Both the position numbers and the translations under genes were made by a program. DNA of 64,000 nt. Origin: Archivesica marissinica. Taxonomy: Eukaryota > Mollusca > Bivalvia > Venerida > Vesicomyidae. Location: positions 16,269,489 to 16,333,488 of the forward strand of contig CM026386.1 of NCBI GenBank assembly GCA_014843695.1. The letters are read 5' to 3'. The notes under the pieces are model-generated. The model searched no databases. It saw nothing but the letters and a program-made list of their open reading frames with translations, and was not told where the DNA came from. This document shows positions 34,001 through 45,500 of the stretch, in pieces. Each line of letters opens with the position of its first letter. Position 1 is the stretch's first letter.

Positions 34001-37000
34001 CAACAAGTACAAGGCACGTCGCGTAGGTACAGGGCACATATCGTACGACACAACAAGTACAAGGCACGTAGCGTAGGTACAGAGCACATATCGTACGACA
34101 CAACAAGTACAAGGCACGTAGCGTGTGTACAGAGCACATATCGTACGACACAACAAGTACAAGGCACGTAGCGTGTGTACAGAGCACATATCGTACGACA
34201 CAACAAGTACAAGGCACGTAGCGTAGGTACAGGGCACATACCGTACGACACAACAAGTACAAGGCACGTAGCGTATGTACAGGGCACATATCGTACGACA
34301 CAACAAGTACAAGGCACGTCGCGTGTGTACAGGGCACATATCGTACGACACAACAAGTACAAGGCACGTAGCGTAGGTACAGAGCACATATCGTACGACA
34401 CAACAAGTACAAGGCACGTAGCGTGTGTACAGAACACATATCGTACGACACAACAAGTACAAGGCACGTAGCGTATGTACAGAGCACATACCGTACGACA
34501 CAACAAGTACAAGGCACGTAGCGTGTGTACAGAACACATATCGTACGACACAACAAGTACAAGGCACGTCACGTAGGTACAGGGCACATACCGTACGACA
34601 CAACAAGTACAAGGCACGTAGCGTATGTACAGAGCACATACCGTACGACACAACAAGTACAAGGCACGTAGCGTGTGTACAGAACACATATCGTACGACA
34701 CAACAAGTACAAGGCACGTCACGTAGGTACAGGGCACATACCGTACGACACAACAAGTACAAGGCACGTAGCGTATGTACAGAGCACATATCGTACGACA
34801 CAACAAGTACAAGGCACGTCGCGTAGGTACAGGGCACATACCGTACGACACAACAAGTACAAGGCACGTCGCGTATGTACAGGGCACATATCGTACGACA
34901 CAACAAGTACAAGGCACGTAGCGTGTGTACAGAACACATATCGTACGACACAACAAGTACAAGGCACGTCACGTATGTACAGGGCACATACCGTACGACA
35001 CAACAAGTACAAGGCACGTAGCGTGTGTACAGGGCACATATCGTACGACACAACAAGTACAAGGCACGTAGCGTAGGTACAGAGCACATACCGTACGACA
35101 CAACAAGTACAAGGCACGTAGCGTAGGTACAGAGCACATAACGTACGACACAACAAGTACAAGGCACGTCGTGTAGGTACAGGGCACATATCGTACGACA
35201 CAACAAGTACAAGGCACGTAGCGTATGTACAGGGCACATATCGTACGACACAACAAGTACAAGGCACGTCGCGTGTGTACAGGGCACATATCGTACGACA
35301 CAACAAGTACAAGGCACGTAGCGTATGTACAGAGCACATACCGTACGACACAACAAGTACAAGGCACGTCACGTATGTACAGGGCACATATCGTACGACA
35401 CAACAAGTACAAGGCACGTAGCGTGTGTACAGAGCACATATCGTACGACACAACAAGTACAAGGCACGTAGCGTAGGTACAGAGCACATATCGTACGACA
35501 CAACAAGTACAAGGCACGTAGCGTATGTACAGGGCACATATCGTACGACACAACAAGTACAAGGCACGTCGCGTGTGTACAGGGCACATATCGTACGACA
35601 CAACAAGTACAAGGCACGTAGCGTAGGTACAGAGCACATATCGTACGACACAACAAGTACAAGGCACGTAGCGTATGTACAGAGCACATATCGTACGACA
35701 CAACAAGTACAAGGCACGTAGCGTATGTACAGGGCACATACCGTACGACACAACAAGTACAAGGCACGTAGCGTATGTACAGGGCACATATCGTACGACA
35801 CAACAAGTACAAGGCACGTAGCGTAGGTACAGGGCACATATCGTACGACACAACAAGTACAAGGCACGTAGCGTATGTACAGAGCACATACCGTACGACA
35901 CAACAAGTACAAGGCACGTAGCGTGTGTACAGAGCACATATCGTACGACACAACAAGTACAAGGCACGTCACGTAGGTACAGGGCACATACCGTACGACA
36001 CAACAAGTACAAGGCACGTAGCGTATGTACAGAGCACATATCGTACGACACAACAAGTACAAGGCACGTCGCGTAGGTACAGGGCACATACCGTACGACA
36101 CAACAAGTACAAGGCACGTCGCGTATGTACAGGGCACATATCGTACGACACAACAAGTACAAGGCACGTAGCGTGTGTACAGAGCACATATCGTACGACA
36201 CAACAAGTACAAGGCACGTCGCGTATGTACAGGGCACATATCGTACGACACAACAAGTACAAGGCACGTAGCGTGTGTACAGAGCACATATCGTACGACA
36301 CAACAAGTACAAGGCACGTCGCGTAGGTACAGGGCACATATCGTACGACACAACAAGTACAAGGCACGTAGCGTATGTACAGGGCACATATCGTACGACA
36401 CAACAAGTACAAGGCACGTAGCGTATGTACAGGGCACATATCGTACGACACAACAAGTACAAGGCACGTAGCGTGTGTACAGAACACATATCGTACGACA
36501 CAACAAGTACAAGGCACGTCACGTATGTACAGGGCACATACCGTACGACACAACAAGTACAAGGCACATAGCGTGTGTACAGGGCACATATCGTACGACA
36601 CAACAAGTACAAGGAACGTAGCGTAGGTACAGAGCACATACCGTACGACACAACAAGTACAAGGCACGTAGCGTAGGTACAGAGCACATATCGTACGACA
36701 CAACAAGTACAAGGCACGTCGTGTAGGTACAGGGCACATATCGTACGACACAACAAGTACAAGGCACGTAGCGTATGTACAGGGCACATATCGTACGACA
36801 CAACAAGTACAAGGCACGTCGCGTGTGTACAGGGCACATATCGTACGACACAACATGTACAAGGCACGTAGCGTATGTACAGAGCACATACCGTACGACA
36901 CAACAAGTACAAGGCACGTCACGTATGTACAGGGCACATATCGTACGACACAACAAGTACAAGGCACGTAGCGTGTGTACAGAGCACATATCATACGACA

Positions 37001-40000
37001 CAACAAGTACAAGGCATGTCGCGTAGGTACAGGGCACATATCGTACGACACAACAAGTACAAGGCACGTAGCGTAGGTACAGAGCACATAACGTACGACA
37101 CAACAAGTACAAGGCACGTAGCGTGTGTACAGAGCACATATCGTACGACACAAGAAGTACAAGGCACGTAGCGTGTGTACAGAGCACATATCGTACGACA
37201 CAACAAGTACAAGGAACGTAGCGTACGTACAGAGCACATACCGTACGACACAACAAGTACAAGGCACGTAGCGTATGTACAGGGCACATATCGTACGACA
37301 CAACAAGTACAAGGCACGTCGCGTGTGTACAGGGCACATATCGTACGACACAACAAGTACAAGGCACGTAGCGTAGGTACAGAGCACATATCGTACGACA
37401 CAACAAGTACAAGGCACGTAGCGTGTGTACAGAACACATATCGTACGACACAACAAGTACAAGGCACGTAGCGTATGTACAGAGCACATACCGTACGACA
37501 CAACAAGTACAAGGCACGTAGCGTGTGTACAGAACACATATCGTACGACACAACAAGTACAAGGCACGTCACGTAGGTACAGGGCACATACCGTACGACA
37601 CAACAAGTACAAGGCACGTAGCGTATGTACAGAGCACATACCGTACGACACAACAAGTACAAGGCACGTAGCGTGTGTACAGAACACATATCGTACGACA
37701 CAACAAGTACAAGGCACGTCACGTAGGTACAGGGCACATACCGTACGACACAACAAGTACAAGGCACGTAGCGTATGTACAGAGCACATATCGTACGACA
37801 CAACAAGTACAAGGCACGTCGCGTAGGTACAGGGCACATACCGTACGACACAACAAGTACAAGGCACGTAGCGTATGTACAGGGCACATATCGTACGACA
37901 CAACAAGTACAAGGCACGTAGCGTGTGTACAGAACACATATCGTACGACACAACAAGTACAAGGCACGTCACGTATGTACAGGGCACATATCGTACGACA
38001 CAAGAAGTACAAGGCACGTAGCGTGTGTACAGAGCACATATCATACGACACAACAAGTACAAGGCATGTCGCGTAGGTACAGGGCACATATCGTACGACA
38101 CAACAAGTACAAGGCACGTAGCGTATGTACAGGGCACATATCGTACGACACAACAAGTACAAGGCACGTCGCGTGTGTACAGGGCACAAATCGTACGACA
38201 CAACAAGTACAAGGCACGTAGCGTAGGTACAGAGCACATATCGTACGACACAACAAGTACAAGGCACGTCACGTGTGTACAGAGCACATATCGTACGACA
38301 CAACAAGTACAAGGCACGTAGAGTAGGTACAGGGCACATATCGTACGACACAACAAGTACAAGGCACGTAGCGTAGGTACAGGGCACATATCGTACAATA
38401 CAACAAGTACAAGGCACGTAGCTTATGTACAGGGCACATATCGTACGACACAACAAGTACAAGGCATGTAGCGTAGGTACAGGGCACATATCGTACAAAA
38501 CAACAAGTTCAAGGCACGTAGCGTATGTACAGGGCACATATCGTACGACACAACAAGTACAAGGCACGTCGCGTGTGTATAGGGCACATATCGTACGACA
38601 CAACAAGTACAAGGCACGTAGCGTAGGTACAGAGCACATATCGTACGACACAACAAGTACAAGGCACGTCGCGTGTGTACAGAGCACATATCGTACGACA
38701 CAACAAGTACAAGGCACGTAGCGTGTGTACAGAACACATATCGTACGACACAACAAGTACAAGGCACGTAGCGTATGTACAGAGCACATATCGTACGACA
38801 CAACAAGTACAAGGCACGTAGCGTGTGTACAGAGCACATATCGTACGACACAACAAGTACAAGGCACGTCACGTAGGTACAGGGCACATACCGTACGACA
38901 CAACAAGTACAAGGCACGTAGCGTATGTACAGAGCACATATCGTACGACACAACAAGTACAAGGCACGTCGCGTAGGTACAGGGCACATACCGTAAGACA
39001 CAACAAGTACAAGGCACGTCGCGTATGTACAGGGCACATATCGTACGACACAAGAAGTACAAGGCACGTATCGTGTGTACATAACACATATCGTACGACA
39101 CAACAAGTACAAGGCACGTAGCGTAGGTACAGAGCACATACCGTACGACACAACAAGTACAAGGCATGTCACGTATGTACAGGGCACATATCGTACGACA
39201 CAAGAAGTACAAGGCACGTAGCGTGTGTACAAAGCACATATCATACGACACAACAAGTACAAGGCATGTCGCGTAGGTACAGGGCACATATCGTACGACA
39301 CAACAAGTACAAGGCACGTAACGTATGTACAGGGCACATATCGTACGACACAACATGTACAAGGCACGTAGCGTAGGTACAGAGCACATATCGTACGACA
39401 CAACAAGTACAAGGCACGTCACCTGTGTACAGAGCACATATCGTACGACACAACAAGTACAAGGCACGTAGCGTAGGTACAGGGCACATATCGTACGACA
39501 CAACAAGTACAAGGCACGTAGCGTAGGTACAGGGCACATATCGTACAATACAACATGTACAATGCACGTAGCGTAGGTACAGAGCACATACCGTACGATA
39601 CAACAAGTACAAGGCACGTCACGTATGTACAGGGCACATATCGTACGACACAACAAGTACAAGGCACGTCGCGTGTGTACAGGGCACATATCGTACGACA
39701 CAACAAGTACAAGGCACGTAGCGTAGGTACAGAGCACATATCGTACAATACAACAGGTACAAGGCACGTAGCGTATGTACAGGGCACATATCGTACGACA
39801 CAACAAGTACAAGGCACGTCGCGTATGTACAGGGCACATACCGTAAGACACAACAAGTACAAGGCACGTCACATAGGTACAGAGCACATATCGTACGACA
39901 CAACAAGTACAAGGCACGTAGCGTATTTACAGAGCACATATCATACCACACAACAAGTACAAGGCACGTAGCATAGGTACAGAGCACATACCGTACGACA

Positions 40001-40680
40001 CAACAAGTACAAGGCACGTAGCGTAGGTACAGAGCACATACCGTACGACACAACAAGTACAAGGCACGTCACGTATGTACAGGGCACATACCGTACGACA
40101 CAACAAGTACAAGGCACGTCGCGTAGGTACAGAGCACATATCGTACGACACAACAAGTACAAGGCACGTAGCGTATGTACAGCACATATCGTACGACACA
40201 ACAAGTACAAGGCACGTAGCGTGTGTACAGCACATATCGTACGACACAACAAGTACAAGGCACGTAGCGTATGTACAGAGCACATATCGTACGACACAAC
40301 AAGTACAAGGCACGTCGCGTAGGTACAGGGCACATATCGTACGACACAACAAGTACAAGGCACGTCACGTAGGTACAGGGCACATACCGTACGACACAAC
40401 AAGTACAAGGCACGTAGCGTATGTACAGAGCACATATCGTACAACACAACAAGTACAAGGCACATCGCGTTGGTACAGGGCACATACCGTACGACACAAC
40501 AAGTACAAGGCACGTCACGTAGGTACAGAGCACATATCGTACGACACAACAAGTACAAGGCACGTAGCGTAGGTACAGGGCACATATCGTACGACACAAC
40601 AAGTACAAAGGCATGTCGCGTAGGTACAGGGCACATACCGTCAATACCACAAGAATAAAGTCACGTCGCATAAGTACAGA
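31059..40680. repeat. 50-bp satellite array, about 190 resolved copies
   Basis: The unit joins TACGACACAACAAGTACAAG, GCACGTAGCGTATGTACAGA and GCACATATCG. Variation concentrates at a few positions (GTAGC/GTCGC/GTCAC, TAT/TAG/TGT before GTACAG, AGAGC/AGGGC/AGAAC, ATATC/ATACC). Larger copies of these patterns recur: 34201-34980 matches 37201-37980 (offset 3000, 60 units), 34921-35200 matches 36471-36750 (offset 1550), and a rare variant with GTACAAAACAACAAGTTC at 32207 recurs at 38493. Shortened units occur at about 32690-32735, 32930-32995 and 40180-40235. No unit has a stop in any minus-strand frame, giving very long spurious frames. Confidence 0.97.
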
Positions 40681-40682
40681 AC

Positions 40683-41023
40683 AAAGTGGTCGAGTGGTTA
40701 CGGTCGCTAACTTGTATACCACTGTAGCCAATCATCACCGAGGCCGTGTCGCATTTATATGAAACGGTTAACAGTTTCTTACGGATTTTGGTGCACCAAG
40801 TACTGGTTAACCGCTTGAGCCCTAATAAAATTACGAGTCATTCGGATGTGACTTTAAACCGAGGTTAGTGTCTGTGCTTTCCACCATGCACGTAAAAGAA
40901 CCAGAAGAGCTTCTGGAATGGGTCTCTGTCTGTATCACTGCACTATCCATTAATCTAAATAAACTAATCTCTTCAGGAGGCGTCGCTCATATGGGCAACC
41001 GGTAGCGACGATAAATAAAACAC
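40683..41023 (+). repeat. Chimeric SINE: family A head joined to family B body and tail
   Basis: It begins with the A head and body (GTGGTCGAGTGGTTACGGTC, CACCAAGTACTGGTTAACCG) and at about 40820 switches to B sequence (CTAATAAAATTACGAG, GTAAAAGAACCAGAAGAG) ending in the shared tail GGCAACCGGTAGCGACGATA. It sits directly at the right edge of the 50-bp satellite. Confidence 0.82.
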
Positions 41024-41037
41024 ACGTACACGTACAG

Positions 41038-41725
41038 AGTCAGGAGTGGCCTCCATAGAAGAGTTGTTAAAGCTTAAATTTTATTTATTTTACAACCATT
41101 GGGAAACAAGTTTTAACATCTTATATTAATCACTCTCGTTTGCGCAGATGAATGCGTTGTTATTAGTGTGGGAGGAAACCGGAGAAAACCCACCTCTCCG
41201 AGCTGGTGATCACCGTACCATCTCACATACTTCCCGGTCGGAGAATCGAACCCGGGATGCATTGATGAGAAGCGAGCGCACTAATCGGATAGAGTGGTTA
41301 TTTTAGTTGACTTGAAATAGATTGGACAGACACGTGCTTGTCTATTTTGTTCTTGAGGAAGACAGCGTTGTCAGGAGTGGCCTCCCTGGAAGAGTGGTTT
41401 GGTTAATTGACTTGAAATAGATTGGACGGACACGTGCTTGTCTATTTTGTTCTTGAAGAGGACAGCGTCGTCAGGAGTGGCCTCCGTGGAAGAGTGGTTA
41501 TGTTAGTTAACTTGAAATAGATTGGACGGACACGTGCTTGTCTATTTTGTTCTTGAAGAGGACAGCGTCGTCAGGAGTGGCCTCCGTGGAAGAGTGGTTA
41601 TGTTAGTTGACTTGAAATAGATTGGACGGACACGTGCTTGTCTATTTTGTTCTTGAGGAAGACAGCGTTGTCAGGAATGGCCTCCCTGGAAGAGTGGTTT
41701 GGTTAGTTGACTTGAAATAGATTCG
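41038..41725. repeat. 100-bp tandem repeat, interrupted by a SINE
   Basis: CTTGAAATAGATTGGAC starts at 41311, 41411, 41511 and 41611, with a last partial copy at 41711: a period of exactly 100 bp. The unit also has GTCAGGAGTGGCCTCCGTGG and ACACGTGCTTGTCTATTTTG. The piece GTCAGGAGTGGCCTCCATAG at 41038 is the same array cut off by the SINE D inserted at 41079-41289. Confidence 0.92.
41079..41289 (-). repeat. SINE family D inside the 100-bp array
   Basis: The reverse complement has the head GGTTCGATTCTCCGACCGGG, the central GTTTTCTCCGGTTTCCTCCC and the tail CAATGGTTGTAAAATAAATA. The central stretch resembles a conserved core found in many animal SINEs. AGAGTTGTTA and AGAGTGGTTA on the two sides may be an old target duplication. 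Confidence 0.85.
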
Positions 41726-41814
41726 ACCTCACCACTGCCTGCGTGTCGACTTCTTTCAATTGACGAAGCTATAAGGACTGGAAGGCAGAATAGTGGCAGC
41801 GCTGTCCAAGGGGC

Positions 41815-41885
41815 CAAGCGTTCGAGCCAGATATAGCCGTTAACTGTTTCGCGACAGAGATAAACTAAATGTGTACAAACTATGC
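41815..41885 (+). repeat. SINE family C remnant, internally deleted
   Basis: GCGTTCGAGCC and AGCCGTTA are followed directly by TGTTTCGCGACAGAGATAAA and TGTACAAACT, that is, the head and tail of family C with the body lost. Confidence 0.5.
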
Positions 41886-42034
41886 ATGTACATCTGACTC
41901 GTGGAAGGTCGATCGTTCGTAAACCCGGATGCCCGTCCGTGCATGTGCCACCAATAAGAGCTGCAGATTAGTCATTAGTCATTAGTCCTAAGCTGTTAGT
42001 GCGACTCTAAAAACCCCAAAACAAGCAAACAAGT

Positions 42035-42130
42035 CAACGAGAGGATGTTGCAACGAGAGGATGTTGCAACGCGAGGAAGTTGCAACGAGAGGATGTTGCA
42101 ACAAGAGGATGTTGCAACGAGAGGATGTTG
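42035..42130. repeat. 16-bp tandem repeat, six copies
   Basis: CAACGAGAGGATGTTG repeated six times with single-base variants. The CAAC...GTTG ends make each unit a short potential hairpin. Confidence 0.95.
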
Positions 42131-42387
42131 CTACTGTTGGATATATATGTGTAGTAATTAAGTACAGTGTGTGCTGACGAAGCTTGTACACCGATTCTTT
42201 ATAGGCGATTAATGACGTTTCTTTCGTTGATATGTTAATTCTCTCACCGAACAAATATATAAGTATGAAATCAAGATGAGAATTTATTCGAAAATGCTTC
42301 ATTTGGAATTGACGTCGCCGTGCGCTAATAACACTTCTGTGTATGTATACGCGTGTTGTATTCTTGAATATATTATTATTTACATAC

Positions 42388-42538
42388 CCAAATCCAAGTG
42401 TGTTGCAGAGTACCTTGGACGTCGTCTCACTGAATGATATCCACCGTTCGCTTATCAACTTCCAGTTACCGTTATTGGATATTTCGACTAATCCCTCATT
42501 CAGATTCTCAGAAATAGGGTATAGCCGGAATGTGTACT
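42388..42538 (-). CDS. SRCR 3, N-terminal half exon
   Basis: The acceptor CTCCAACAG precedes it and the donor GG|GTATGT follows; 151 nt, phase 1 in and 2 out. It encodes YTFRLYPISENLNEGLVEIS, then NWKLISERW and SKVLCNTLGFG, the usual first half of an SRCR domain. The Cys normally found in WGTVC is replaced (WKLIS). The matching second-half exon was not found between here and the satellite. Confidence 0.72.
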
Positions 42539-45500
42539 CTGTTGGAGATTCAAACGTATACTAACTTTAATCGTTCTTTATTTTACAACGATTGCGAAAC
42601 AAGTTCTAACAACTTATATTAAACACTCTCGTTGGCGCGGATGAAAGCGTAAATGTGGTCATTCGTGTGGTAGGAAACCGGAGTACCCGGAGAAACCCAC
42701 CTGTCCGATATGGCGACCACCGTACCATATCACATACTTCCCGGTCCGAGGATCGAACCCGGGTTGCATTGGTGAGAAGTGACCGCGCTAACCACTGCCC
42801 TAATCGGACATGCACCAAAAGTAGAATAATAATAACAATAATAATAAAGACTTTATTTTACGAGAGAACTCATTTAAGCACAAGTTAATCTACCATGAGG
42901 CTCTCAATATACATGTATATACAAATCAAAAGATAGGACTATAAGTGAAAACTGCACGTTGGAATTATATAGTAATGCTAAAGCTGAAAAGTAGAGAAAC
43001 TATTTATAATATGTAATACAATATGATGATATATGGAATTGTCTAGTAGAGTAGAAAATGGGAATGAGACAATTGATGACAATAAATTTATATAACAATG
43101 TGCAGATATGACTTAAATATGAACTCATCTTAGTTTATACAAATTTATTTTAGCTCGATTGTGAAACAAGTTCTTATAACTTATATTAATCACTCTCGAG
43201 ACCTCATTCCTGGTGGAATCCATCGCCATGAGGGAGAGAGAAAAGGAAACGTGGAATTTAAATGCCTTGCCTAAGGGCACAATCGTAACTGCTCCAGTGG
43301 GGCGCGAAATCCGGACCTTTCGCACCTGAAGTGAACACACATCCACTGTGCTATCACGACTTCCACTTGAAATCAGCCCTAAGACAGCCATTCACAGAAT
43401 CTAGTAAATATAGCAATGTTAATGTGTGTATACATGCATACAAATTACACTGTAATAATGTGTGCATACATGCATACAAATTACACTGTAACAATGTGTG
43501 CATACGTGCATACCAATTACACTGTAACCATGTGTGCATACATGCATACAAATTACACTGTAACAATGTGTGCATACATGCATACAAATTACACTGTAAC
43601 AATGTGTGCATACATGCATACAAATGTGCATACAAATTACACTGTAATAATGTGTGTGTATACATGCATACAAATTACACTGTAATAATGTGTGTGTATA
43701 CATGCATACAAATTACACTGTAATAATGTGTGTGTATGCATGCATACAAATTACACTGTAATAATGTGTGTGTATACATGCATACAAATTACACTGTAAT
43801 AATGTGTGTGTATACATGCATACAAATTACACTGTAATAATGTGTGTGATACATGTATACAAATTACACTGTAATAATGTGTGTGTATACATGCATACAA
43901 ATTACACTGTAATAATGTGTGTGTGTGTGTGTGTATACATGCATACAAATTACACTGTAATAATATTAGTGTATACATGCATACAAATTACACTGTAATA
44001 ATGTGTGTGTGTATACATGCATACAAATTACACTGTAATAATGTGTGTGTATACATGCATACAAATTACACTGTAATAATGTGTGTGTATACATGCATAC
44101 AAATTACACTGTAATAATATCTGCATACATGCATACAAATTACACTGTAATAATGTGTGCATACATGCATACAAATTACACTGTAATAATGTGTGCATAC
44201 ATGCATACAAATTACACTGTAATAATGTGTGCATACATGCATACAAATTATACTGTAATAATGTGTGCATACATGCATACACATTACACTGTAATAATGT
44301 GTGCATACATGCATACAAATTACACTGTAATAATGGGTACATACATACATACAAATTACACTGTAATAATGTGTGCATACATGCATACAAATTACACTGT
44401 AATAATGTGTGCATACATGCATACAAATTACACTGTAATAATGTGTGCATACATGCATACAACTTACACTGTAATAATGTGTGCATACATGCATACAAAT
44501 TACACTGTAATAATGTGTGCATACATGCATACAAATTACACTGTAATAATGTGTGCATACATGCATACAAATTACACTGTAATAATGTGTGCATACATGC
44601 ATACAAATTACACTGTAATAATGTGTGTATACATGCATACAAATTACACTGTAATAATGTGTGCATACATGCATACAAATTACACTGTAATAATGTGTGT
44701 GCATACATGCATACAAATTACACTATAATAATGTGTGTGTATACATGCATACAAATTACACTGTAATAATGTGTGCATACATGCATACAAATTACACTGT
44801 AATAATGTGTGCATACATGCATACAAATTACACTGTAATAATGTGTGCATACATGCATACAAATTACACTGTAATAATGTGTGCATACTTGCATACAAAT
44901 TACACTGTAATAATGTTTGCATACATGCATACAAATTACACTGTAATAATGTGTGCATACATGCATACAAATTACACTGTAATAATGTGTGCATACATGC
45001 ATACAAATTACACTGTAATAATGTGTGCATACATGCATACAAATTACACTGTAATAATGTGTGCATACATGCATACAAATTACACTGTAATAATGTGTGC
45101 ATACATGCATACACATTACACTGTAATAATGTGTGTATACATGCATACAAATTACACTGTAATAATGTGTGCAATTTAAAAACATATAAACATGGTGGAG
45201 AAGGAGTAGGTCGAGTGGTTGGTGTTGCTGATTTCAAATCACTTGCCGCTCACCGCTGTTCATTCGAATCCCATTCGAGGAAGCTACCCAGCTGGCACGA
45301 AGTTAATTCAGCAACTAAAAATAGGAATGCAAAATAAGAACACCTAAGTATGCTCTCCGAAGCTGTTCAAAATAATATGAGTCAAGTCGGCCCAGGGGTC
45401 AATTCTGCCAGATTATCCGGGCTTATGTTCCTGTTTATACAAATTTAGTTTAGCTCGATTGTAAAACAAACTCTTATAACTAATATTAATCACTATGGAG

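Noticed and set aside
30023..40731. Very long open frames (up to 1779 codons) across the 50-bp satellite on the minus strand
   Set aside because: The unit lacks stops in all three minus frames and the frames overlap one another. One even runs through the N gap. They are products of the repeat.
43354..45337. Repetitive protein with a 12-residue CIHAYKLHCNNV repeat
   Set aside because: It comes from the 36-bp satellite. No splice sites, start context or non-repeat domain support it.
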